DNA of 8,926 bases. Origin: Melioribacteraceae bacterium. Its GTDB lineage: Bacteria; Bacteroidota; Ignavibacteria; Ignavibacteriales; Melioribacteraceae. The stretch is from NCBI GenBank assembly GCA_015494845.1, contig WGAL01000424.1:1-8926 (forward strand), in the 5' to 3' direction. The notes beneath the pieces were generated by a model. That model saw only the letters and a list, made by a program, of their open reading frames with translations, searched no databases and was not told the origin of the DNA. The translations under genes and the position numbers were made by a program. Position 1 is the stretch's first letter; each line of letters opens with the position of its first letter. Of the stretch, positions 1 to 7,656 are shown piece after piece.

Positions 1-32
1 CGACGTGATTAAATTTTTAAGGAAATTGTTAA

Positions 33-1178
33 ATGAGAAACGGTAGCGGCGCAAGCAAACATAACGAATTATTGCAAACCATTATAGATTTGGCGCGTTT
101 CAGAACGACGGAGAATAATTTTCCCGAATTTGAAAAGGCGGTAAATTACATAGAAAAATTTTTTGAAGGGGAGAATGTTTTTATAAATAAACATTATTAC
201 AACGGCGTTCCCGCGCTTGTAATGACGGTAAAAGATACGAAAAAACCGCGCATACTTTTGCAAGGTCATCTCGACGTCGTTAACGGGAACGACGAACAAT
301 TTATTCCTAAAATCGCCGGCGATAAACTTTACGGACGCGGGACCGTCGATATGAAAGGGTTTATCGCGCTTGCAATGCACGTTTTAAGAGACGCCGCAAG
401 AAAAGATTTGGACGTCGGGTTGATGATTACTTTTGACGAGGAAGTCGGAAGCGAAAACGGAACGCGGCGGCTTGCCGAAGAAGAAGGTTACGAGTGCGAG
501 ATACTTTTCAACGGCGACGGCGGTTACAATTACGCAGTAATTTACGGGGAGAAAGGAATTTTGAAATTCGATATAAAAGTCGAAGCCGAACCGGGACGAC
601 ATCCGTATCCTTGGGACGGCGAAAACGCTTTCGATTTGTTTGTGGAGGATTATCGCAGAATTACGAAACTTTTTCCTGAAAGCAAATTTGCAACCGACGC
701 TGATAATTGGCACACGACTTATTCGATTTACGACATCAAAGTTTTTAACGACGAATTTTATCCGCCGAATAAAGTTACCGCCAAAATGAATATTTATTTC
801 GCCGACGATATTACTTCTTCGGCTCTTTGCAAGAAAATTAAAGACGCAGTCCGTCACGTCTCGATTGAAAAATTTACCGCAAGCGAGCGCGTTTTTGTAA
901 ATCCGAACGATTTTCACATTCAACGGTTGCGGCAAATTATGACTGAAAATTTCGGGCGGGAAATCATTTTGAAAACCGAAAACGGTTCTTCGGACGCAAG
1001 ATTTTACGCCAATAAAGGAATTCCGATTGTGATTGTGAAAATGGTCGGCGAAGACCACCACGGCGCGAACGAGCATATTTTGATTTCGCAAATTTTGCCG
1101 ATGTATAATTCCGTAAAAGATTTTGTTTACGAGTTTTCAAACGTTAGAACCGGCGAATTAAAAGAAAAGGTGAATTGA
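33..1178 (+). CDS. M20-family zinc metallopeptidase/deacylase (ArgE/DapE/ACY1-like)
   Basis: A 381-residue protein with the full set of M20 metal-site motifs. GHLDVV carries His79 (metal ligand) and Asp81; GRGTVDMKG carries Asp106, the bridging ligand; DEEVGS carries Glu136, the general base, and Glu137; Asp162 sits in NGDGG where many members have Glu; and EDHHGANEH carries the last His ligand (342 or 343). The segment GRHPYPWDGENAF (about 188-200) matches the start of the lid/dimerisation domain. Enzymes of this family hydrolyse amide bonds of N-acylated amino acids or small peptides using one or two zinc ions; no signal peptide is seen, so it should act in the cytoplasm. An AAGGA at 19-23, nine bases ahead of the ATG, supports the start. 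Its stop overlaps the next gene's start by one base. The family is secure. The substrate (acetylornithine, succinyl-diaminopimelate, dipeptide, other) cannot be read from sequence, so no gene symbol is given. Confidence 0.9.
   Translation: MRNGSGASKHNELLQTIIDLARFRTTENNFPEFEKAVNYIEKFFEGENVFINKHYYNGVPALVMTVKDTKKPRILLQGHLDVVNGNDEQFIPKIAGDKLYGRGTVDMKGFIALAMHVLRDAARKDLDVGLMITFDEEVGSENGTRRLAEEEGYECEILFNGDGGYNYAVIYGEKGILKFDIKVEAEPGRHPYPWDGENAFDLFVEDYRRITKLFPESKFATDADNWHTTYSIYDIKVFNDEFYPPNKVTAKMNIYFADDITSSALCKKIKDAVRHVSIEKFTASERVFVNPNDFHIQRLRQIMTENFGREIILKTENGSSDARFYANKGIPIVIVKMVGEDHHGANEHILISQILPMYNSVKDFVYEFSNVRTGELKEKVN
1165..1170 (+). promoter_or_regulatory. Ribosome binding site deciding the lipoprotein start
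   Basis: AAAAGG ends seven bases before the ATG at 1178. It favours ATG 1178 over the TTG at 1175. The site lies inside the last codons of the M20 gene, so translation of the two genes is probably coupled. Confidence 0.6.
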
Positions 1179-3169
1179 TGACGAAAAGAAAACACAAAAT
1201 AAAAACCGGAATTTTCACGGCGGTAGTTTTGCTTTTTGTTATTCTTACTATTGCGTGTTCCCAAAAACGCGTGCATTTCAAGGGGGAACTCGTTAAACCG
1301 CCGGTCGCTACCATGCAACTTGGTCCCGCGATTTTTTTCTCGGAAGATTTTGTAAAAAAACTCGGAATTACCGAAGGAAATCCGGTTCGAATAATTAAGG
1401 GCGATAAAACCGTCGATTTGCGCGTTTATAAATTTTGGGGGAAGAACGTCGAATTTTCACTGCAAAAAAAATACGCCGAAGAAGCGGGTTTTACGCAAGG
1501 CGAGAACGAATTCGACATTTTACTTATTCCGGTTAAAGAAGCGAAAATAAAACCGAAACCGCTGAAATTCAAAGTGGAAAATTACCACGGAAATCTTTCC
1601 GAGTGGAAAGGTTACGCTTTCGGCGCGCCTCACGGCGATTGCGATTGGGAAACCGGCGACGTAGTTCGGCTTGAGGCGAAAAATTTCGGAATACCAGCTA
1701 CGGCGGCGTACGGTTGCAGAGTTTCCTATCGCGGCATTTGGTTCGATTGTAATCGTCCTTTAATGAAAGAACCAAGAAAAGACGGACGCGGAGTAATTCC
1801 TGAAAGACAGTGGAATAAAGCCGCTGAGGAAAAATATCGTATTTACCAAGACAGCGTTTGGGCTAACAGCGGCTATGCTTACGGAAAAAGATTTGAGTTG
1901 TTTACGAGTTTTCACGGACACGATTTAACCGTAAAACTTCCCGACGGCAAAAAAATTCAGCGTCCGGTAATTGAAGGAATGGGCGTCGGTTTTACGAAAG
2001 ACGAATTGCGAAAAATCAAAAAATTTTATTACGAGAACCGCGATAAATATTGGAAAAACGCGCCGGATTTGTATTTCGGAAATTTGCCGGAAGACAGAGT
2101 TTACGAGCAATACGGCGTTAAATTGAATTTCTTCTATTCCGGTTTGGGAACGAGAACTTACGGTTCGCTAAGAAGCGATTTGTGCAAGCGCGCGTTGCAT
2201 CTCGAAACGCCGAATTCATTGCGCCTCGATACGCTTACGCGCAAATCCACAGCGCGTTTCCTTGCCGACTTATATCGCTTTGTGCGAAAGGAAATAATTG
2301 AAAAGGATGTTCCCGTAAAACAACCGAGTGTAAAATTTTTGCCGCCAAAAGATTTGAGCGCAAAAATTAAAATTCCTGCCGGCGAGTTTTTAATGGGCGC
2401 GCCGGACGATAAGGGTTGGTCGAGCGAGCGCCCGCAACATACTGTTTTTCTTGACGAATATTTAATCGACAAATACGAAGTTACTAATTTTCAGTATGTT
2501 CGCTTTTTGAACGAAGCGTTAAAGAAAAATTTAATTAAGGTTTCCGGCGGAAAAGTTTTGTCAAACGACGGCAAAACGCTGATTGAAACAAAAGTCGCAA
2601 ATCCTTTTTCCGAAATAAATTTTGACGGCGAAAAATTTACCGTAAAAAAAGGCAGAGAGTTTTTCCCGGTTATTTTTGTTACGTATTTCGGAGCGGAAAG
2701 TTACGCAAAATTTAACGGCGGCGATTTGCCGACCGAAGCGCAGTGGGAAAAAGCCGCGACTTGGGCGAACGGACGCAAATATTTTTATTCTGTTTCCGCA
2801 GACACGATTTACGAAAATCAAGCGAATTTCGAGGACAGCGGAGATCCGTTCGAAAAGATTTTTCCCGCAACGACGCCGGCGGGATTTTACAAATCCGCCT
2901 CGCCCTACGGCGTTAAAGATATGAGCGGAAACGTTTGGGAATGGTGCAAGGATAATTACAAATATTCCGCTTATCGCGAAATAAAAGACGAGGTTGTTAA
3001 AAATCCGCTTGTAACCGAAAAAAGCACGATGAAAACAATAAGAGGCGGCGCGTGGAATACCGAGTTTGTCGTAACGCGAGGAACGATGCGGCTCGGAATA
3101 AATCCGGATTACGGTTTGGTTAATTTGGGTTTCAGATGCGTTTATAATAATGGAAAAAAGTTAAAATAA
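1178..3169 (+). CDS. Lipoprotein with N-formylglutamate-amidohydrolase-like region and SUMF1/FGE-fold domain lacking catalytic cysteines
   Basis: 663 residues from ATG 1178, which shares its A with the TGA of the M20 gene. The N-terminus is a basic stretch, a hydrophobic segment and a lipobox-like LTIAC, so it is probably lipidated at about Cys27 and exported. Residues about 40-125 resemble a small beta-barrel (LGITEGNPVRI) of no certain family. Residues about 140-375 carry APHG (His152), FDCNRP (Asp190, Arg193), FHGHD (His246, His248) and HLETPNSLR (Glu343); the spacing recalls N-formylglutamate amidohydrolase (SvPHxG ... vDlNRp ... lHS), a zinc amidohydrolase fold. Residues about 397-658 are a formylglycine-generating-enzyme-type domain: IPAGEFLMG, DKYEVTNFQY, LPTEAQWEKAA, MSGNVWEWC, RGGAWN and NLGFRC. 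Both positions of the catalytic Cys pair are Thr (628 and 633), so sulfatase-activating oxidase activity is unlikely; a binding role or another chemistry is more plausible. The SUMF1 fold is confident, the amidohydrolase assignment tentative. Confidence 0.8.
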   Translation: MTKRKHKIKTGIFTAVVLLFVILTIACSQKRVHFKGELVKPPVATMQLGPAIFFSEDFVKKLGITEGNPVRIIKGDKTVDLRVYKFWGKNVEFSLQKKYAEEAGFTQGENEFDILLIPVKEAKIKPKPLKFKVENYHGNLSEWKGYAFGAPHGDCDWETGDVVRLEAKNFGIPATAAYGCRVSYRGIWFDCNRPLMKEPRKDGRGVIPERQWNKAAEEKYRIYQDSVWANSGYAYGKRFELFTSFHGHDLTVKLPDGKKIQRPVIEGMGVGFTKDELRKIKKFYYENRDKYWKNAPDLYFGNLPEDRVYEQYGVKLNFFYSGLGTRTYGSLRSDLCKRALHLETPNSLRLDTLTRKSTARFLADLYRFVRKEIIEKDVPVKQPSVKFLPPKDLSAKIKIPAGEFLMGAPDDKGWSSERPQHTVFLDEYLIDKYEVTNFQYVRFLNEALKKNLIKVSGGKVLSNDGKTLIETKVANPFSEINFDGEKFTVKKGREFFPVIFVTYFGAESYAKFNGGDLPTEAQWEKAATWANGRKYFYSVSADTIYENQANFEDSGDPFEKIFPATTPAGFYKSASPYGVKDMSGNVWEWCKDNYKYSAYREIKDEVVKNPLVTEKSTMKTIRGGAWNTEFVVTRGTMRLGINPDYGLVNLGFRCVYNNGKKLK

Positions 3170-3185
3170 AATTTATCGATTGACA

Positions 3186-3190
3186 AAGGA
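3186..3190 (+). promoter_or_regulatory. Ribosome binding site deciding the C10 protease start
   Basis: AAGGA lies four bases before ATG 3195. From that ATG the protein opens directly with Met-Lys-Lys and a hydrophobic core, a standard signal peptide. The in-frame TTG at 3180 would place five residues in front and has no such site. Confidence 0.6.
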
Positions 3191-3194
3191 AGTA

Positions 3195-5273
3195 ATGAAA
3201 AAGATAATAATACTAATTACGCTATTATTTACAATCGCGACAAACGCGCAAAAAGTAAGCGTTCGCGAAGCGAGAATTGCGGCGGAAGTTTGGTTGGACA
3301 ATTATTCAAAATATTTTGAAAAAGGAAATTACGAACTCAGAAGTTCGCGTGTCCTTGTTGCCGAAAATGAACAAGTCGCATTTGTTTTCGAGATTTTACC
3401 ACAAGGTTACGTTCTTGTTGCAACAGATAAAAGAATTACGCCGGTTGTCGGATTTTCCTTTCGCTCGAAATTTCCCAAAGACGAAAACGTTTTTTTGAAT
3501 TGGTTCGTAAGGGAAGATTTAAAATCGAGATTAAATTCATTGAAGCAAGGGAAAGCTAAAAGAACCGTCGTTGAAAAAAATATTTCCGAATGGAATAAAT
3601 TGTTAAACGGCGCAAGCGATAAAAATCGATACGATATTATCGGACCGTTTGTAATGTCGAATTGGAGCCAGGGCTACGTGAACGGCGAATTGGTTTTCAA
3701 TTATTACACGCCGAATCATTGGTCGGCAGGTTGCGTCGCCACGGCTATGGCGCAAGTTTTGAATTATTACAAATGGCCGTTGCGCGGAACCGGCTATCAT
3801 TCTTATTACGAAAACGACGCGGGAACGCTTTCCGCCGATTACGGAAACACTTGGTACGATTGGGCGAACACGCTTGACGATTACGAAAACAACGTATTTA
3901 ATTTGGCGCAACAAAAGGCGGCGGGGCTTTTAACTTTCCACGCGGCGGTTAGCGTGAATATGGATTTCGGTTCGCAAGGTTCCGAAGCGAGCACAAGCGA
4001 TGTTCCGTACGCCTTGCACAGTTATTTCAGACACAGCGGACATTACTCAAGCGTAAATTCGTCCGGCTTTTGGAGCGCGTTAAAAAACAATATGCTCGAT
4101 TTGCGTCCGGCTATTCTTTCCATTAAGCGCACTGACGGTTTCGGGCACGCCGCGGTTGTTGACGGTTACTTTGAGCAGAATAATTACTATCATCTTAATC
4201 CTGGTTGGGGCGGAAATTACGACGGCTGGTACGACATTAGCGGCGACTGGAATATGAGCGGCTACACTATCGTTGTCGGCGCGGCGAAAGGAATTGTGCC
4301 TTCGCCGATGGTAAACGATATTACGCGTGTATCGGAACTTTCGTTTGATTTGTCGTGGAGCGTTAGCCGTTATCAATATGCTGATTATTACGAAGTGCAA
4401 CAATCTCAAAACTACGGCGGACCGTGGACGACTATCAGTTCGTCGGTTCCTGATACGGTTTACAGAATAAATGTTTCCGACGTCGGAACGTATTATTACC
4501 GCGTTCGCGCGCGACGCGATAATATTTGGTGGGATTGGTCTAAGCCGAAAAAAGTTCAATTGGGTTCGGAACGCTCGGTTACTTTTCGCGTTAAATTACC
4601 GAATGGAATTTTAGACGAAGACGAAAGTTTTGTTTTGCGCGGCAACATTCCGCCTTTAAGCGGAAATGAAAACAGCGAACCGTTTCAAGGTCCGGATACG
4701 GCAGGCGTTTATTCTTTAGCAATTAATTTTGATTTCGATTACGTCGGCGATACTTTGATTTACCGCTTCTTCATCGATAGTTCTTCTGTTCTGATACCGG
4801 AAAATCAAAACAGATATTACGCAATAACCGCCGAAGCGTCACAAATATTGCCTGTCGCAGTTTTCAACTATTTTACCGACGTTGTTGAAGATGAAATTTA
4901 TTATCCGCAAACGATTGAGTTATATCAAAATTATCCGAACCCGTTTAATCCGACGACGACAATCACTTACGTCATTGCGAGTCCCGATTTATCGGGACGT
5001 GGCAATCTATCGAATAGTCAGCGACAGTTCGCCTCAGGCGGAACTTCGTTGCAAGCTACTCGCAATGACGGAGCGGTTCAAATTTCGCTAAAAATTTACG
5101 ACGTTCTCGGAAGGGAAGTCGCTACGCTTGTAAATAAGAAACAAGTACCAGGAAAATATTCGGTTCAATTTGATGCAAATTCCGTATCAGGCGGATTGCC
5201 GAGCGGAATTTATTATTACTCGCTTCGCGCTGGAAATTTTATTCAAACGAAAAAAATGATTTTGTTGAAATAA
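3195..5273 (+). CDS. Secreted C10-family (streptopain-like) cysteine protease with Fn3 and T9SS sorting domains
   Basis: 692 residues from ATG 3195. Residues 1-19 form a signal peptide (cleavage near TNAQ). Residues about 20-120 match the SpeB-type propeptide (GYVLVATDKRITPVVGFS). The catalytic domain (about 145-375) has a candidate oxyanion Gln159 in NWSQG, nucleophile Cys180 in SAGCVATAMAQ, His318 in GHAAVVDGY, and the HLNPGWGGNYDGWY motif with Trp338, as in streptopain. Then come an Fn3-like domain (about 376-457), a beta-rich segment (about 458-560; FVLRGNIPPLSG) resembling starch-binding/E-set modules, and a T9SS type A C-terminal domain from about 565 (YQNYPNPFNPTTTI ... LKIYDVLGREVATLVN ... 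KKMILLK). That domain contains about 33 extra residues (593-625) encoded by a palindromic repeat. The protein should cross the inner membrane by Sec and the outer membrane by T9SS, then act as an extracellular protease after propeptide removal. It lies 25 bp after the lipoprotein gene. Protease assignment is strong; the E-set call is weak. Confidence 0.9.
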   Translation: MKKIIILITLLFTIATNAQKVSVREARIAAEVWLDNYSKYFEKGNYELRSSRVLVAENEQVAFVFEILPQGYVLVATDKRITPVVGFSFRSKFPKDENVFLNWFVREDLKSRLNSLKQGKAKRTVVEKNISEWNKLLNGASDKNRYDIIGPFVMSNWSQGYVNGELVFNYYTPNHWSAGCVATAMAQVLNYYKWPLRGTGYHSYYENDAGTLSADYGNTWYDWANTLDDYENNVFNLAQQKAAGLLTFHAAVSVNMDFGSQGSEASTSDVPYALHSYFRHSGHYSSVNSSGFWSALKNNMLDLRPAILSIKRTDGFGHAAVVDGYFEQNNYYHLNPGWGGNYDGWYDISGDWNMSGYTIVVGAAKGIVPSPMVNDITRVSELSFDLSWSVSRYQYADYYEVQQSQNYGGPWTTISSSVPDTVYRINVSDVGTYYYRVRARRDNIWWDWSKPKKVQLGSERSVTFRVKLPNGILDEDESFVLRGNIPPLSGNENSEPFQGPDTAGVYSLAINFDFDYVGDTLIYRFFIDSSSVLIPENQNRYYAITAEASQILPVAVFNYFTDVVEDEIYYPQTIELYQNYPNPFNPTTTITYVIASPDLSGRGNLSNSQRQFASGGTSLQATRNDGAVQISLKIYDVLGREVATLVNKKQVPGKYSVQFDANSVSGGLPSGIYYYSLRAGNFIQTKKMILLK
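4970..5070. repeat. Palindromic MITE-like repeat inserted in frame in the T9SS domain
   Basis: CGTCATTGCGAG at 4970-4981 is the perfect reverse complement of CTCGCAATGACG at 5059-5070. Inside lie a perfect 8-bp hairpin with a 2-base loop (4981-4998, GTCCCGAT/ATCGGGAC) and an imperfect one (5027-5044, GTTCGCC/GGCGGAAC). The termini and the GGCAATCT stretch belong to a type of dispersed palindromic repeat common in intergenic DNA of many bacterial genomes. Here it is translated through as residues 593-625 of the C10 protease, between TITYV and VQISLKIYD, with no stop. The sorting domain of the downstream protein has no such segment. No target-site duplication is obvious. No transposase is present, so it would be non-autonomous. 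Confidence 0.8.
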
Positions 5274-5295
5274 ACGCAATTAAAAAGGAGGAAGT

Positions 5296-7584
5296 ATGAA
5301 AAAGTTATTATCGTTTTTGGTAATTATATTTTCCGTTTCGGTCGTTGCGCAAACTTCACTTGCGCCGGTTACGGAAATCGATTACAATAACGCCACGCGT
5401 TATACCGGCGCGAGAAATATTGCGCGGACGCCTGACGGGAGCGTGGTTGTTGTTTACGAACCAGGCTCAAATTATACAAACGCGGATATTTGGTATGCGA
5501 TGTACAACAAAGCGTTCGCAACGTGGGATATCGCGCAACTGAGCCAATCTTCAACAGGCGCAACAGGCGTTCCTGCTATTATTGCCGGGGAGGATAATCA
5601 TATGTACGCCGCTTGGAAAGAAAAGGCGGACGACGGAAAACGAAATGCAATGTTTTCCAAATTAACAATAATTGACGAATTTACTCATCAATGGAGCGCT
5701 CCGGTTGTCGCGGACGATATTGACAACAACACCGGCGTTTTAACTATTGATTTGGACAGCGACGAAAATCCGTTTATTATGTTTTCAATTTGGAACGACC
5801 CGCCGATTTTTGACGCTAATATTTATTGCTCGCACAGTTATGACGACGGGGCGACTTGGCCTACGGACAATTTAACTTCGGTTTTCCCTACGCCTAACGA
5901 ATTGCCGTTTAATTATATGGACGTTAATCTTGCTCACGGCGAGAACGGCGTAATGTATGCCGCTTGGGAAGACAAGCCGAAACCGGTTACTAATCAATAT
6001 GAAATTCTTTTTTCGAAATATACGCCTGGCGACGGTTGGACGGTTCCTGAAATAATATCGCCTGTTAACGACGGCGACGCATTTTTGCAACATTATGTTG
6101 ACGGTTACACGCCGCGCTCGGAAGCGCAAGCGCTTTACGAAATGGGACCTGATGATTATATGTTTGCAGGAGAAAAAACCGTAATTTATTTCGATAACGG
6201 CAACTCCAAAGTTGTAACGGCTTCTTTCAATCCGTATTACCAAATGCCCGTTGAAGATAAAAATCAATTTATTGCAGACGTTGTTTCTTATCTCGGCGTT
6301 ACTTCGTCCGATTCGGTTTTGCTTGTGGATGACGATAACAAATGGGATAATGAAGATGTCGTTCAAGAAGCGCTTGACGCGGCAGGCGTTAATTATCGAA
6401 CTTTCGATTGCGGAAACAACAGCGGTATGGCAACCGCAATTCCTTCTTTCAGCAACGATATGAGCAATAAAAAACTCGTAATTTGGTTTACCGGCGACGA
6501 TTATAAAGATTTGGCGTTTTGGAATATTGCCGACGAAGATAATGCCGAATTAATTCAATATTTACAAACAAGCGGTAAATCGTTATTTATTTTGGGAAGA
6601 AGTTGGATGTACGACCGTTACGGAAGCGCACCGGATACATTCTCGACAGGCGATTTTGTTTATGATTATCTCGGAATAAAGAGTTATGATATGCAATCGT
6701 GGAGCGATGATAATCACACAGGCGTTGCCGAACTCAATAAGGTAGAAGGAAGTCCTGACGTATCCTCGCTTGAAACAATCGGATGGGGAAATGCGGGAAC
6801 GCGCCAAGGCGAGCCGACAATTGCAACAGACCCGAGCGGCAAATTACATATGGCGTATCTTGACGAAGCAGGCTCGCATATTAAATATATGACATACGAT
6901 AACGGTGCGTGGAGTTCCCCGGTTCAAATTGATAATTCCGCAGATACGATAATTGTAATGCGCCCGAATATTTCAATTGATCCGAATTACGGAATTTATG
7001 TAACTTGGGTGCAACAAACTGATTCCATTAACGGGAAAGCTGGCTACAACGTATTTTACGCAACCTCGCCGGACGGCGGCTCAACTTGGAATGAAGCTCA
7101 ACAATTAAGCAACTGCCAATACGTAAACGACGCCGGTTATTCCGTAAGAAATCCAACTATCGGGAAAAAGGTTCGCCCAGCAATTGAAGGAACGTTTGAT
7201 GGCGGCGCGGACGTCGTTTGGACCGAAGCAAATCCGAATTCCGAACTTGGCTATTACATTATGTACGCGCGTATCCCTTATGTCGGTATTATCGACGGAG
7301 TTAATGACGACGTAAGGGAAATGAAATTCGAGCTTGCGCAAAATTATCCGAATCCGTTCAATCCGACGACAAAGATTAATTATGAGCTTGCAAAAGATGA
7401 GAACGTATCGCTGAAAGTTTACGACGTATTGGGCAACGAAGTCGCGACGCTTGTAAATTCGAGACAATCAGCAGGCAAACATTCCGTCAATTTCAACGCG
7501 TCGGCGCTTTCGAGCGGAGTTTATTTCTACAAAATTGTAGCCGGCAATTTTGTTGACGTTAAGAAAATGATGTTGTTGAAGTAG
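5296..7584 (+). CDS. Secreted sialidase-type beta-propeller protein with inserted Rossmann-like domain and T9SS sorting domain
   Basis: 762 residues, with a signal peptide at 1-19 (cleavage near VVAQ). Residues about 20-260 and 500-665 hold propeller-like repeats with two clear Asp-box motifs, SYDDGATW (181-188) and SPDGGSTW (591-598), plus repeated AAW/VTW/VVW strands such as MYAAWKEK, MYAAWEDK and VVWTEA. Asp boxes are typical of sialidase/BNR propellers, but no sialidase catalytic Arg triad or FRIP motif was identified, so a binding role is at least as likely as hydrolysis. Between the halves lies an alpha/beta segment (about 265-490): VLLVDDDN (341-348), LVIWFTGDD (394-402) and SLFILGRSW (429-437). 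It resembles amidotransferase-like Rossmann domains of other secreted FCB proteins. Residues about 678-762 are a T9SS sorting domain (AQNYPNPFNP ... LKVYDVLGNEVATLVN ... KKMMLLK). AGGAGG at 5286-5291 is the strongest ribosome site in the window. It follows the protease gene by 22 bp and is probably co-transcribed. Substrate or ligand is unknown. Confidence 0.8.
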   Translation: MKKLLSFLVIIFSVSVVAQTSLAPVTEIDYNNATRYTGARNIARTPDGSVVVVYEPGSNYTNADIWYAMYNKAFATWDIAQLSQSSTGATGVPAIIAGEDNHMYAAWKEKADDGKRNAMFSKLTIIDEFTHQWSAPVVADDIDNNTGVLTIDLDSDENPFIMFSIWNDPPIFDANIYCSHSYDDGATWPTDNLTSVFPTPNELPFNYMDVNLAHGENGVMYAAWEDKPKPVTNQYEILFSKYTPGDGWTVPEIISPVNDGDAFLQHYVDGYTPRSEAQALYEMGPDDYMFAGEKTVIYFDNGNSKVVTASFNPYYQMPVEDKNQFIADVVSYLGVTSSDSVLLVDDDNKWDNEDVVQEALDAAGVNYRTFDCGNNSGMATAIPSFSNDMSNKKLVIWFTGDDYKDLAFWNIADEDNAELIQYLQTSGKSLFILGRSWMYDRYGSAPDTFSTGDFVYDYLGIKSYDMQSWSDDNHTGVAELNKVEGSPDVSSLETIGWGNAGTRQGEPTIATDPSGKLHMAYLDEAGSHIKYMTYDNGAWSSPVQIDNSADTIIVMRPNISIDPNYGIYVTWVQQTDSINGKAGYNVFYATSPDGGSTWNEAQQLSNCQYVNDAGYSVRNPTIGKKVRPAIEGTFDGGADVVWTEANPNSELGYYIMYARIPYVGIIDGVNDDVREMKFELAQNYPNPFNPTTKINYELAKDENVSLKVYDVLGNEVATLVNSRQSAGKHSVNFNASALSSGVYFYKIVAGNFVDVKKMMLLK

Positions 7585-7606
7585 GAGATAAATAGAAAAT
7601 TCGAAT

Positions 7607-7637
7607 AAAAAAAGGGACGTTTAAGCGTCCCTTTTTT
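7607..7637. terminator. Bidirectional rho-independent terminator between convergent genes
   Basis: A run of seven A (7607-7613), GGGACG (7614-7619), loop TTTAAG, CGTCCC (7626-7631), and six T (7632-7637). Stem and tract work on both strands, so it can end the plus-strand operon (last stop at 7584) and the minus-strand ilvE (stop at 7657). Confidence 0.93.
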
Positions 7638-7656
7638 ATAAATTGGAATTTGTTTT

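Noticed and set aside
384..1091. A 235-codon open frame antisense to the M20 gene
   Set aside because: The plus strand has clear M20 motifs over the whole stretch. The antisense product has no recognisable motif and is explained by codon bias limiting reverse-strand stops. The same holds for antisense frames at 4080-4559, 5872-6366 and 7105-7467.
1178..3169. Sulfatase-activating formylglycine-generating enzyme
   Set aside because: Both catalytic cysteine positions are Thr (628, 633), and no sulfatase gene is in the window.
3180..3185. TTGACA as a -35 element for an internal promoter before the C10 protease gene
   Set aside because: A start from it would fall inside the coding sequence past ATG 3195, and no -10 pairs with it; the genes look co-transcribed.
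4970..5070. CRISPR repeat or intrinsic terminator within the C10 protease gene
   Set aside because: There is only one inverted-repeat unit with no array, and no T-tract follows either arm. The ends match a dispersed palindromic repeat type instead.
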